Positions 51,877 to 60,802 of a stretch of DNA of 64,000 bases are shown here, piece after piece. How positions within the stretch are numbered: the first letter of the stretch is position 1; every line of letters starts with the position of its first letter. Under the pieces are notes generated by a model. That model saw only the letters and a program-made list of their open reading frames with translations, made no database searches and was not told the DNA's origin. This stretch comes from Paraconexibacter antarcticus (GTDB lineage Bacteria; Actinomycetota; Thermoleophilia; Solirubrobacterales; Solirubrobacteraceae). The stretch is from positions 2,232,001 through 2,296,000 of the forward strand of contig NZ_CP098502.1 of the NCBI RefSeq assembly GCF_024220175.1, in the 5' to 3' direction. The position numbers and the translations under genes are program-made.

Positions 51877-53300
51877 GGCGTGTTCACGCTCGCCGGGATG
51901 CCGTCCGCGGGATCACAGAGGCCCGGATCGGGGACCCAGGGGTTGGAGCCGTCGGGTGCGGGCGGCGCGCCGGCCCCGGGGCACGGGGCATCGAGCCCCT
52001 TGCGGGTGTTCAGGACCCCGGGCACCAGGGCGGACGACGACAGCAGGGCGGCGGGCAGGCCGGCCGGCACGAGCTGCGGGTTCTCGACGAAGTTCAGGCG
52101 CCCGTAGTGACCTGAGTGGTTGTAGTTCGAGGCGAGGATACCGGCCAGGCCGTTGGTGACTCCGATGATGAAGTCCGGCGCGTAGTAGCGCAGTGCGGTC
52201 AGGATCGGCCGGGCCCCCGCGACCGCCGACGCGAGGTCTCGCAGTGCCGTTGTGGCCGGTCGCTCCAGCGGCCCCAGCCCCGCCAGCGACGTGCGCAGGC
52301 CCGGCAGCTGCGCGGCAAGGTCGCGGACGACCGGCCGTGCCCGCTGTAGGGTCGGGTCGAGTCGCTGGAGGAACTCGCGCAGCGGCGGTCCCGTGCGCGG
52401 GACGTCGCGGAGCGCAGGGCGGATGTCGGCGACGGCACGCGAGAGGTGGTCCAGCGTCCCGCGGGCCTGCCGGAGCACCGTGGGTGCGCGGGCGAGCGCC
52501 GACGACAGCGACCTGCGCTCGCGCGCGACGGCGGCGACCGTCCGTGCCGTGTGGACGACGGCGCCCTCGAGGTCACGGCGGCGGGCCGCGAGCGCCGCAG
52601 CCGATCGAGCGGAGGTGCTCACGAAGCGCGTCAGCGCCGTGCGGTCATCAGCGAGCTGCCCCAGCATCCCCTGCACCTCCCCGAGGGCCGGATCCAGACG
52701 GGCGAGCATCGCGTTCAGGTGGGCGGAACCCGATCCCGCGAAGATCGCAGCGCTGGATCCGATGAGGGATCGCAGGTCGCGGCGAGCCGGCCCGTCGAAG
52801 GCGTCGAGCACGGCGTCCAGGTCGACGATGCCCGTCGTCTGCGTCGTCGGGAGTACCCCATCGTCAGGGATCACGGGTGCCGTCGCCGGCCCGGGCCACA
52901 GATCGACGAAGCGGTTGGCCACCCCGGCCTGACCCACCGCGCGGATGCGCGCGCGTGTGCCCCGGTGCAGTGGCGTCACGCCGTCGCCGTGGAAGGTCAT
53001 GACGACGTCGGCCAGCCCGTTCGTCGTCACCCCGATCGCTGAGATCCTCCCCACGGCCCGGCCGGCGACCTGCACCTGGCCCCCCCGGACCAGTTGGCCC
53101 GCGTTCAGGAAGCGAGCGTGCAGGCGATAGGGGCCGTCGCTGCGGGCCAGGGCGACGAACAGGAGCGCTGCGGCCGCGAGCAGCAGGGTGAGGCCACCGG
53201 CGCGAGCGAGGGCGGTGGACCCGGCGCCGCGACGACGGGGCCCGGTACCCGCCGGGGGGTCCTGGACCGGCGCGAGCCGTGGACCGGAACGGTGGGCCAT
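51873..53300 (-). CDS. mceA: MceA-family protein, operon 2
   Basis: The 475-residue protein has a longer cytoplasmic N-terminus (about 30 Pro/Arg-rich residues), an anchor at about 32-52, an MCE domain (YRLHARFLNAGQLVRGGQVQVAGRAVG), IIGVTNGLAGILASNYNHSGHYGRLNF, a CPGAG...LCDP Cys pair and the IPASVN tail. ATG 53300 lies 8 bases after the yrbEB stop. The alternative frame to 53663 is inside yrbEB. Confidence 0.92.
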   Translation of the reverse strand: MAHRSGPRLAPVQDPPAGTGPRRRGAGSTALARAGGLTLLLAAAALLFVALARSDGPYRLHARFLNAGQLVRGGQVQVAGRAVGRISAIGVTTNGLADVVMTFHGDGVTPLHRGTRARIRAVGQAGVANRFVDLWPGPATAPVIPDDGVLPTTQTTGIVDLDAVLDAFDGPARRDLRSLIGSSAAIFAGSGSAHLNAMLARLDPALGEVQGMLGQLADDRTALTRFVSTSARSAAALAARRRDLEGAVVHTARTVAAVARERRSLSSALARAPTVLRQARGTLDHLSRAVADIRPALRDVPRTGPPLREFLQRLDPTLQRARPVVRDLAAQLPGLRTSLAGLGPLERPATTALRDLASAVAGARPILTALRYYAPDFIIGVTNGLAGILASNYNHSGHYGRLNFVENPQLVPAGLPAALLSSSALVPGVLNTRKGLDAPCPGAGAPPAPDGSNPWVPDPGLCDPADGIPASVNTP

Positions 53301-53308
53301 GCGCCTGC

Positions 53309-54121
53309 TCACCCTCCGATCGGCAGCCGAGGGGAGCCGCCCCAGAAGATCTGGCTCCCGATGATCCCGATGATGTGGACGCCGATGAGGTTGACGACCA
53401 TGGCCTTCGCCGTGGCGCGGCCCACGCCCTTCGGCCCCCCGTGCGCCGTGTACCCGTAGAAGCACCCGACGAGGACCACGAAGGTCCCCATCACCAGCCC
53501 CTTGATGCCCGAGAAGAGGTAGTCGGAGGTGCTCTGGAACTTCCAGAAGAGCTGCAGATAGCCGCCCGCCGAAACCTGGCCGACCTGGAGCACGACCGCG
53601 ATGAACGAGCCGACGAAGGCGACGACGATCGCCAGCGCGTAGACGAACGGCAGCACGAGCCACGTCGCCAGCAGGCGGGTGGAGCAGAGATAGAGGACCG
53701 GCGGCAGGGCCATGACCTCGAGCGCGTCGATCTCCTCGGCGATGCGCATCGTTCCGAGCTCGGCCGCAAAGCCCGTGCTGACCTTGGCCGCCATCATGTA
53801 GCCGAAGGCGTACGGCACGATCTCGCGGAGGTCGGCGATCGCCGTGAAGGCCCCCGCAGCAGCGGGGGCTCCCACGAGCCGGGCGCCGTAGGACCCCTCG
53901 ATCCCGACGACGAGCCCGAGCGCGAAGACGAGCCCGAGCACGATCAGAAGCGAGCCCCTGATGAAGATGTCCGCCTGGCGTATCACCTCTCTGAAATAGA
54001 CCAGGACGCGACCGCTCAGGACGCCACGAAGGGTCTGCCCGAAGAAATCGGCCCCCTGGCCGAACCAGAGCACCCCGCTGCGGACGCGGGCGCCCGGAGG
54101 TTGGATGGCCCGGCGGCTCAC
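53309..54121 (-). CDS. yrbEB: YrbEB/MlaE-type permease, mce operon 2
   Basis: The 270-residue permease starts with GTG 54121, overlapping the yrbEA stop. It has VVGIEGSYGARLVG, LGTMRIAEEIDALEVMALPPVLYL, FWKFQSTSDYLFSGIKG and the terminal GSQIFWGGSPRLPIGG. It shows the same membrane layout as the operon 1 subunit, with an N-terminal amphipathic segment followed by about five helices. Confidence 0.93.
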   Translation of the reverse strand: MSRRAIQPPGARVRSGVLWFGQGADFFGQTLRGVLSGRVLVYFREVIRQADIFIRGSLLIVLGLVFALGLVVGIEGSYGARLVGAPAAAGAFTAIADLREIVPYAFGYMMAAKVSTGFAAELGTMRIAEEIDALEVMALPPVLYLCSTRLLATWLVLPFVYALAIVVAFVGSFIAVVLQVGQVSAGGYLQLFWKFQSTSDYLFSGIKGLVMGTFVVLVGCFYGYTAHGGPKGVGRATAKAMVVNLIGVHIIGIIGSQIFWGGSPRLPIGG

Positions 54122-55101
54122 CGGGGTTGCGACAGGATCGGGTTCGTAGCCAGGAGCAGCTGGGTGAAGACGTAGTCGATCGCGCCGATCGCCAGGAAGC
54201 AGATCACGACCGCGTGGTTGACCGCCCGCCCGACGCCCTCCGGTCCCCCCGTCACCTTCAGGCCCTTGTAGCAGCAGACGATCGAGATCACCGCGCCGTA
54301 GATCGCGGCCTTCAGGAACGACGCCTCGAGCTCCAGCGGCGTGGCGTTGTTGAAGAACGTGCTGAAGAACGGACCGAGCGGAGCGTGGTTCTGGAGCACG
54401 ACGACGACCGCGCCGAGCATGCCGGCGATCAGCGCGAGCACGTCGAACATGAGCGACACCGTGACCAGCGCGATCACCCGGGGGACGACGAGGCTCTTGA
54501 CGGGATCGACGCCCAGCACGCGCAGGGCGTCGGTCTCCTCCTGTACCTCACGCGCTCCCAGATCGGCGCAGATCGCGGTGCCCGCGACGCCCGCGACGAC
54601 GATGGCGGTCACCAGCGGTGCGAACTCACGCACGACGATGAGCTCGTACGCCGCACCGAGGCGATCGAGCGCGCCGAACAGCCCGAGGAAGCCGGACGCC
54701 TGGATCCCGGCGGGGCCGAACGACAGCGCGAACGCGGTCAGCACGAGCGGGAACCAGGAGATCGTCACCACGAAGCGCAGTTGGGCGAGCAACTCCGCAC
54801 CGTAGATGAACGGCGGGCGGAGCCCGCGTGCCACCACGAGGGCCGCCAAGTGGCACATGCCGCCGATCTCGAACGCGACGCCGCGCATCGCGCGGCGGCG
54901 TGCGACCCAGGCCGCCGCCCTCGGCGGCCGGGCCGCGGGTGGCGCCACGGGAGCGACTCGTCCCGTGCCCGGCTCAAGGACGGACGCGGCGTACCGGGGG
55001 CCGACCCCCGACCGGCCCACGCCGTTCACCGTGTATGTGACCGGGACGGACGGCGGACTCGGCTGCGGGCGGCGCGGACTGTCCCGGCCGTCACGCGCCA
55101 T
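54118..55101 (-). CDS. yrbEA: YrbEA/MlaE-type permease with long N-terminus, mce operon 2
   Basis: The 327-residue protein has a MlaE domain from about residue 95 (FALSFGPAGIQASGFLGLFGALD, ELIVVREFAPLVTAIVVAG, CADLGAREVQEETDALRVLGVDPV). The first ~70 residues are Pro/Arg/Ala-rich and not seen in operon 1, so the true start may be an internal ATG near 54888 (MRGVAFEIGG). The promoter at 55250-55277 suits the upstream start. It is the first gene of operon 2. Confidence 0.88.
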   Translation of the reverse strand: MARDGRDSPRRPQPSPPSVPVTYTVNGVGRSGVGPRYAASVLEPGTGRVAPVAPPAARPPRAAAWVARRRAMRGVAFEIGGMCHLAALVVARGLRPPFIYGAELLAQLRFVVTISWFPLVLTAFALSFGPAGIQASGFLGLFGALDRLGAAYELIVVREFAPLVTAIVVAGVAGTAICADLGAREVQEETDALRVLGVDPVKSLVVPRVIALVTVSLMFDVLALIAGMLGAVVVVLQNHAPLGPFFSTFFNNATPLELEASFLKAAIYGAVISIVCCYKGLKVTGGPEGVGRAVNHAVVICFLAIGAIDYVFTQLLLATNPILSQPR

Positions 55102-55249
55102 GCAGTCCAGCCGCGATCACGGATTCCCGATGCGGCGGCGGCTCGAGGGTGCACGCCCTCCACGTCGACGAGCTCGCGTCGCTTTCGGCTGTTGTCCCCA
55201 CGCTGCGCTGTTTCCCCACACTTCGCCGATCGTCGAGTGACCCGATGTA

Positions 55250-55277
55250 ACTATACAGATACTTTCACTCGGATCAA
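55250..55277 (-). promoter_or_regulatory. Promoter of mce operon 2
   Basis: On the minus strand TTGATC (55277-55272) and TATAGT (55255-55250) are 16 bases apart, a good -35/-10 pair about 150 bases before yrbEA. Between them GAAAGTATCT (55266-55257) matches 9 of 10 bases of the element in the BVMO promoter, so an operator probably overlaps the spacer. Confidence 0.6.
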
Positions 55278-55349
55278 GTCGCGTCCCGGCGTGGGAGATG
55301 CTGGCGTTGTCCGGGGCCGGGTGTGGTCTCGGCCGGCCGGGCCAGAGGC

Positions 55350-55482
55350 TCCTGTCAAGGACGCCAAGGGCCGCAAGCTCGTGCTGATCATCGACGGGCA
55401 CCCCGCGCACCGCGCCAAGATCATCCGCGAATGGGTGATCGCGCACGCCGAGCTGATTCAGCTGCACTTCCTGCCCGGATGA
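55350..55482 (+). pseudogene. IS630-family transposase remnant
   Basis: The plus strand reads VKDAKGRKLVLIIDGHPAHRAKIIREWV, then AELIQLHFLPG and a TGA. This is the second catalytic Asp block of IS630/Tc1-type DDE transposases (LIIDGHPAHRA), which normally continues YSPELNP with the final Glu. Only about 43 codons remain. It lies in the 589-base gap between mce operon 2 and the third TetR, the place where the other modules have a P450 gene. Confidence 0.8.
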
Positions 55483-55662
55483 TTTTTCTCAGGCTCACCT
55501 GCGTGGTGGCTGAGGGTTGGTCGACGGGCGCCTGGAAGTGGGGGCGACGGCGGCGCCGCGTGCTGTGGCGTCAGCCGCTGGCCGCTGGCCGCTCGCGGTC
55601 GCGCCCGGCACCCTGTGGTCGGTGCCGACGCTACCGCTCGCGATCGCACGGGGATAGACTGC

Positions 55663-55678
55663 AGTACGTGCTTACTTC
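55663..55678 (+). promoter_or_regulatory. Operator-like element before the third TetR gene
   Basis: AGTACGTGCTTACTTC lies 12 bases before the GTG at 55691. It matches 13 of 16 bases of the site at 38258-38273, with AGTA/TACT arms kept in both. Its closeness to the start suggests autoregulation. Confidence 0.6.
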
Positions 55679-55690
55679 ACCGCTCGCTAA

Positions 55691-56338
55691 GTGACGGACG
55701 TGTCGGGCGCGGACGCCCGTGAGAAGCGCTCGCGCCTGAGCGGCGAGGAGCGGCGCGAGCAGATCCTCGAGTCGGCGCGCCGGGTGTTCGTGCGTTCGGG
55801 ACTGGCCGGGGCCAGAACCAAGGATGTGGCCGCGGAGGCGGGCATCAACGAGGGGCTGCTCTACCGTCACTTCGCCTCCAAGGACGAGCTGTTCGAGGCG
55901 GCGGTCGCGCGGCCGCTGGAGGAGGCGGTGGCGGCGATGGTCGAGAGCTCGGGTGTGCCGCCGCAGGAGTTCGACGCGGGCGGCGCGGTGATGCGTGAGC
56001 GCACGACTCAGTTCATCGAGGACCTGCTGCGGGCTATGGAGGAGATCGCGCCGCTTCTCGGCATCGTGCTTTTCGGGGATGTCGATGTGGCGTCCGAGTA
56101 CTACCGCGAGCGCGTCGCCCCGTCCTTGAAACGGGTCGAAGACGTCGTCGACGCGCATCGCCGTGCGTGGGCTCACCGTGACTTCGACGTCGAGCTCGTC
56201 GTCCACCTGGTGTTCGGGATGGCGTGGTTCACCGTCCTTGCCGACCGCTTCAGCGACCGGAAGCGCGATCCGCGTACGACGGCCGAGACCATCGCCTCGC
56301 TCATCATCGACGGTCTGATCGAGCGCCCGCCGACCTGA
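55691..56338 (+). CDS. TetR-family regulator (mce-module paralogue 3)
   Basis: The 215-residue protein starts with GTG 55691 without a visible ribosome-binding site, so it may be translated from a leaderless mRNA. The HTH (RRVFVRSGLAGARTKDVAAEAGINEGLLYRHFASKDELFEAAVARPL) and the APLLGIVLFGD segment match the regulators at 25725 and 44087. It converges on the end of mce operon 3 with a 16-base gap. It has no neighbouring P450, unlike its paralogues. Confidence 0.9.
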   Translation: MTDVSGADAREKRSRLSGEERREQILESARRVFVRSGLAGARTKDVAAEAGINEGLLYRHFASKDELFEAAVARPLEEAVAAMVESSGVPPQEFDAGGAVMRERTTQFIEDLLRAMEEIAPLLGIVLFGDVDVASEYYRERVAPSLKRVEDVVDAHRRAWAHRDFDVELVVHLVFGMAWFTVLADRFSDRKRDPRTTAETIASLIIDGLIERPPT

Positions 56339-56354
56339 TCCTGGAACCTTCGCC

Positions 56355-57758
56355 TCATGGTGGTGAGGGCTGCAGGCGCGGGAAGTAGGCGGTGACGCCC
56401 TTGTAGGTCCACGGCTGCTGCTGGACGCACGGCGGCGCCGTGCCAAAGGCCGGCAGGTAGAGGTGGTTGTTGACGTGGCGGCAGTCGAAGGTCTTGAAGT
56501 GCCCGATGTCCTTGAGGAAATCCGGGGCGGGGTAGGGGTTGCCGCGGTTGGTCGGCAGGCGCTTGGTCCAGCCGGCGACGGTCTCGTTCCAGAGGGTGAT
56601 GACGCCCGGAACGTAGTTGGTGACGACGTTCCCGGGCCCGACTGCGTAGCCGCCGTGGATCTGTCCCACGTTGGCGAGGGTGAGGACCAGCGAGTCGCGG
56701 ACGAGACCGAGCAGGTCGAGCGTGGGGGTGAACTCGCGAACGGTCGGGTAGGTCTGCCGCAGCGCCGGCGGGGCGGCGGTGAGGATTCGCGTCGCCGCGG
56801 GCAGACCGCGGTTGCCCGCTCGGATCACCGGCGGCAGGGCGTCGAACAGCCGCTGGTAGGTCGGCGCGGCGGTCGTGACGGACCGCAGGGCGGGCTCGAG
56901 CGTCGGGACGACGGGGCGCAGCGCCGTCACCGCCCGGGTCAGGTCTCCGCTGGCGTCCCCGAGCCGCTGGAAGGAGTCCTGCAGCGAGGCCAGGAACGGA
57001 GGAAGGGCACGGACGGTGGCGTCGAGGTCCCGGCGGTGCTCGGCGGTGCGGGCCAGCACCTGGTCTGCGGCGGTGATCGCCGCGCGCAGCTCGCCTTGGC
57101 GGCGGCCGAGCGTCGCGAAGACGGTCCCCGAATCGGCGACCAGTGTCCCGAGGCTCGTCCGCTGTCGGTCGATCTGGTCGGCGACGTCACCGAGGTCCGC
57201 GGTCACCGGGGCCAGGCGTGCCGCCGAGGCGTTGACGTCCGCCGCCCGACCGCCGAAGGCCGAGCTCAGCCCGGCGATGACGCTCCGCATGCGGGCCCGT
57301 GTGCGCGGCGCGAACGTCTGCAGCACGTTGTCAAGCCGCTGGGTCGGACGGGTCTGGTCGGCGGCGATCTGCCCACCGTCAGCCACGGCGGGGGCCCGGG
57401 GGGAGCCGGGGGTCAGCTCGAGGTAGGCCTCGCCGAGCAGCGTCTTGGAGCGCAGCAGCGGCCGGGAATCCGCGCGCAGCGGCGCGTACCGGTGTTGGAC
57501 CTCGATGACCACGCGGGCCCGGCGGTTGGCGAGCTTGACGCTCACCACGCGGCCGACCTTCACGCCCGCGATGCGGACGTCGGCCTGCGGGTTCAGGCTC
57601 GTGGCCTGGGGCAGGGTAAGTGTCACGCGGTAGCCCTGCGCCTCCAGCGGCACGGAGCCGCCGAAGATCCGAAACGCGATGATCGCCAGCACGATGCTGG
57701 CGAGGATCAGCCCGATGAACGGCAGGAAGCGGGCGAGGTTGGGGGTACGGGTCTCCAT
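56355..57758 (-). CDS. mceF: MceF-family protein, operon 3
   Basis: The 467-residue protein has an anchor at about 9-30, an MCE domain (YRVTLTLPQATSLNPQADVRIAGVKVGRV), LRSKTLLGEAYLELTPGS, WNETVAGWTKRLPTNRGNPYPAPDF and FDCRHVNNHLYLPAFGTAPPC, ending in LQPSPP. It starts 3 bases after the mceE TAG stop, the only junction of the operon without an overlap. Last gene of operon 3. Confidence 0.92.
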   Translation of the reverse strand: METRTPNLARFLPFIGLILASIVLAIIAFRIFGGSVPLEAQGYRVTLTLPQATSLNPQADVRIAGVKVGRVVSVKLANRRARVVIEVQHRYAPLRADSRPLLRSKTLLGEAYLELTPGSPRAPAVADGGQIAADQTRPTQRLDNVLQTFAPRTRARMRSVIAGLSSAFGGRAADVNASAARLAPVTADLGDVADQIDRQRTSLGTLVADSGTVFATLGRRQGELRAAITAADQVLARTAEHRRDLDATVRALPPFLASLQDSFQRLGDASGDLTRAVTALRPVVPTLEPALRSVTTAAPTYQRLFDALPPVIRAGNRGLPAATRILTAAPPALRQTYPTVREFTPTLDLLGLVRDSLVLTLANVGQIHGGYAVGPGNVVTNYVPGVITLWNETVAGWTKRLPTNRGNPYPAPDFLKDIGHFKTFDCRHVNNHLYLPAFGTAPPCVQQQPWTYKGVTAYFPRLQPSPP

Positions 57759-57761
57759 CGT

Positions 57762-59045
57762 CTATTTCCCCGGGCACAAGGTGTAGGTGGGGACGAGCAG
57801 CCGCAGGATCTCGTCGAAGCCGGCCAAGCTGAGGACCTGCGGGCAGCTCACCATCACCTGTCCGCGGGCGATGCCGCCGTGGGCATCCTTGGCGCTGATC
57901 ATCGAGTTGTAGTTGTGGAAGAACCACGGCGCCCAGAAGAGGAAGCCCTCGTCGTCATGGCCGAGCTTCTGCCCCGGCGGGTTGTAGGCCAGCTCGTTGA
58001 AGAAGTAGTTCAGGCCCTTCAGCCCGGTGATCAGATCCGGGGCCTGCCGATCGAACGAGGCCACCGCCGGAGCCACCCTGCGGGCCGCCGGGACCGCCGT
58101 CCTCACGAACGGGCGCACCCCCCGCGAGAGCGCGGTCGTGCCCGTCGCGGCGAAGGGCTTGAGCGCGTTCAGCGCTACGGGGAGCTGGGCGACGGCGGGC
58201 ATCAGCGCGGTCAATGACGGGCGCAGCTCGCGCGCGAAATCCCCGGTCTCTCGCAGGGCGGTGGCCGTGGTCTGCAGCGCGCCCGGCATCCGGGCGATCG
58301 TCTGGCGTAGCGCCCGCTGTTGGGAGGCGACGGCGTGCAGGGTGCGCTGGGAGGACAGGACGACGTCCGAGAGCTGGCCGTTGTCGGCGGCGGCACGCGT
58401 GACGAGCGCGACGTTGTGGACCAGGCGGGCGAGGGCACGCCGGCGGTCGGCCAGCGACGCGCTGACCGCGCGGACCTGCTTGGTGGTCGGGCCGAGCGTG
58501 GTGAGGACGTGGCGCAGGTTTGCGCCCTGCCCGCGGGTGCCTTGCTGGATCGAGGAGAGCAGCGATGCGAGGAACGCGCGGGTGTCGCCGTCGAGGCTTG
58601 AGAGCAGGTCTGAGAGCGGGACGGGGACACGGCTGCGGCCGACGTCGAGGGTGGCGCCGTCGGCGAGTGCGGCCGCCGGTGCCTCTCCGGGGTCGAGGAC
58701 GATCTGCATGTCCTTCAGCGGCGTGATCGGCTCCAGGGAGACGTGCGCATCGGCGTAGACGTGCGGGAGCTGGTGGCGGTCGATGTCCAGGGTGATGAGC
58801 GCGTTGTCGTGCTGGAGCTTCAGGCCGGTGACGGTCCCGACCCCGACGCCGGCCACCCGCACGGGCTGCCCGAGGCCGGGCTGCACGCCGTCGGCGGCCG
58901 ACACCTCGACCTTGAGCTTGTAGGTGTCGCGGAAGGGCACCGGCGCCCGTTCGTGCAGCAGCACGTAGCCCGCGGAGGCCAGGCCGGCAACGGCGAGCAC
59001 AGCGAGCACGAGGGCGGTCAGGGCGCGGGGACGGTGGTCGCTCAC
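57762..59045 (-). CDS. mceE: MceE-family protein, operon 3
   Basis: The 427-residue protein starts with GTG 59045, overlapping the mceD stop. Its N-terminal helix (ALTALVLAVLAVAGLASAGYVLL) has no Cys, so it is not a lipoprotein. MCE domain YKLKVEVSAADGVQPGLGQPVRVAGVGVG, then NELAYNPPGQKLGHDDEGFLFWAPWFFHNYNSM and the end TYTLCPGK. The region KDAHGGIARGQVMVSCPQV keeps the penultimate Cys. Confidence 0.92.
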   Translation of the reverse strand: MSDHRPRALTALVLAVLAVAGLASAGYVLLHERAPVPFRDTYKLKVEVSAADGVQPGLGQPVRVAGVGVGTVTGLKLQHDNALITLDIDRHQLPHVYADAHVSLEPITPLKDMQIVLDPGEAPAAALADGATLDVGRSRVPVPLSDLLSSLDGDTRAFLASLLSSIQQGTRGQGANLRHVLTTLGPTTKQVRAVSASLADRRRALARLVHNVALVTRAAADNGQLSDVVLSSQRTLHAVASQQRALRQTIARMPGALQTTATALRETGDFARELRPSLTALMPAVAQLPVALNALKPFAATGTTALSRGVRPFVRTAVPAARRVAPAVASFDRQAPDLITGLKGLNYFFNELAYNPPGQKLGHDDEGFLFWAPWFFHNYNSMISAKDAHGGIARGQVMVSCPQVLSLAGFDEILRLLVPTYTLCPGK

Positions 59046-60802
59046 GGCTTCAGTCCCCCGAGCAGATGTTTCAGGACGTTGCCGACGGCGGACCCGACCT
59101 GCTGTACCGGGGCAGGGAGCGCCGGTGCCGGCACAGGCTTGGCCGGCGCCGGTGCGGGCTCGGGGAGCTTCGGCGCGGGAGCGGCAGGCGGCTTGGAAGC
59201 GCCCGGCTTGGTCGGGGCCGCGGTTTGCTTGCCGAGGCCCGCGACGACCTGGTCGAGTCCGGGGATCCGGTCGAGCAGCAGCTTGAGCAGTTCGTGGCGG
59301 TCGCTCTTGTCGCCGGTGTAGAGGCGGAAGACCTTCGCGGCCAGGCGCTCCTCGGCCGGCGTCTCCTGGTGCGCGCGGGTAACTTGGAGATTCGGCGGAA
59401 GCCCGATCCGCGAGCGCGCACCGTAGTTCGGCACCTCCTGCGTCTCACACCACACGTCGGGCCGGTAGTCGAGCGTCGCGTTCGCCCCGAGCCAGACGGG
59501 ATTCACACCCTCAAACTTCCCGTAGCCGATGACCTCGCCGATGCCCGGCAGGTGCTCCTGCATGGCGTTGGCGCCCTCGCTCAACCCCAGGCGCAGCGTG
59601 CCGCCGTTGCCGTCGAAGCCCGCGGACGCGCCGAGGATGTTGGACCCCAGGTGCAGGATGTCCTGCCAGATCGGCCGGTTGGTCGAGTTCGCTCCGTCCG
59701 GGATCTTGGTGTTCAGCGCGGGGAGCACGGTCTGGTTCAGGCAGCTCGCGGCGTGGTCGACCAGCGACAGCCCGGTGGCGAGTTGCGGCTCCAGGCTCGG
59801 AAGGTTGGCGGTGACGGGCCGGATCGCACGGACGAGCGCCGGCAGCTCGGGGGCCCGGCCGAGCAGCCGGACCTGACGCAGCAGGCCGGTGGTCGCGGTG
59901 AGGGACGCCGGCGCGGCTCGCAGCGCCGGGCGCAGCCGGTCGGAAAACGTCGTCAGGACGGGCAGGGCACCGTCGAGGGCGGTGAGGTTCGCCGGAGCCA
60001 CGCGCAGCACGGTGTCAAAGCTCCGCACACTGCTCGAGAGCGCGGCCTGGTCGGTCGACAGGGCGCCGGCGACGTGGTTGAAGTCGCTCACGACGCCGGC
60101 GAGCGCGGCGGGGTCCTGAGCGAGTTCGCCGGTGAAGTCGCCGGCCGAGCCGACCGCGCGGTGCAGGTCACCGGGACGGGTGCCGTGCAGGCCACGGGCG
60201 GCGCGCTGGACGCTGAGCAGTGCTCCGTCGAGTTGCCGGGCAGCGGCCTGCAGGCCGGCCGCGCCGGCCGGCGCACCGAGGCCGCCACCGAGCCCGTGTC
60301 CGATCGCCCTGACCGAGTCGGTCAGGGCGGTGCGGACGGGCGCGTTCAGGCTGCTGAGCACCTGATCGATCTGCACCGGGACGCTCGTGTGGGCGAGGGC
60401 GACCGTCGTGCCGTCATCGAGCGGCGGGGCGGCCGGCGTCCCGGGGTGCACGTCGATGTAGAAGTTGCCCTCGAACAGGAGTCGAGGCTTGATCGACAGG
60501 CTCGCGTTGGCGTGCAGGTCCTGGTGGTCGTCGATCCGCATCTCGACGATCGAGGTGTGGTTCGGTCCCGGCCGGATCGCGGTGACCTTGCCGATGTTCA
60601 CTCCGGCGCGGCGGACCGCGTCGCCGGCGTGCAGCTGGTTTGCGGTCGCGAACTGGCCGCGCAGCGTGAAGTGATGCTGGAAGGGCAGCTCGCGGATCGT
60701 GGCGGCGTAGACCGCCAAGGCGACGACGACGACGGCGAGCGCGGCTGCTCGTAGGCGACGCCGCTCGACGGCCCGGGCGGTGGGACGGCGGGCGGCGCTC
60801 AC
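59042..60802 (-). CDS. mceD: MceD-family protein with Pro/Ala-rich tail, operon 3
   Basis: The 586-residue protein starts with GTG 60802, overlapping the mceC stop. It has an anchor at about 18-36, an MCE domain (FTLRGQFATANQLHAGDAVRRAGVNIG) and SAGFDGNGGTLRLGLSEG. The tail is about 50 residues of Pro, Ala and Lys (KPPAAPAPKLPEPAPAPAKP...) ending in an amphipathic VGNVLKHLLGGLKP. The layout is the same as MceD of operon 1. Confidence 0.92.
   Translation of the reverse strand: MSAARRPTARAVERRRLRAAALAVVVVALAVYAATIRELPFQHHFTLRGQFATANQLHAGDAVRRAGVNIGKVTAIRPGPNHTSIVEMRIDDHQDLHANASLSIKPRLLFEGNFYIDVHPGTPAAPPLDDGTTVALAHTSVPVQIDQVLSSLNAPVRTALTDSVRAIGHGLGGGLGAPAGAAGLQAAARQLDGALLSVQRAARGLHGTRPGDLHRAVGSAGDFTGELAQDPAALAGVVSDFNHVAGALSTDQAALSSSVRSFDTVLRVAPANLTALDGALPVLTTFSDRLRPALRAAPASLTATTGLLRQVRLLGRAPELPALVRAIRPVTANLPSLEPQLATGLSLVDHAASCLNQTVLPALNTKIPDGANSTNRPIWQDILHLGSNILGASAGFDGNGGTLRLGLSEGANAMQEHLPGIGEVIGYGKFEGVNPVWLGANATLDYRPDVWCETQEVPNYGARSRIGLPPNLQVTRAHQETPAEERLAAKVFRLYTGDKSDRHELLKLLLDRIPGLDQVVAGLGKQTAAPTKPGASKPPAAPAPKLPEPAPAPAKPVPAPALPAPVQQVGSAVGNVLKHLLGGLKP

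Noticed and set aside
49250-52107. Plus-strand frames of 480 and 636 codons
   Set aside because: They are antisense to mceC, mceB and mceA of operon 2, where MCE domains are clear.
59066-60754. 562-codon plus-strand frame
   Set aside because: Antisense to mceD of operon 3.
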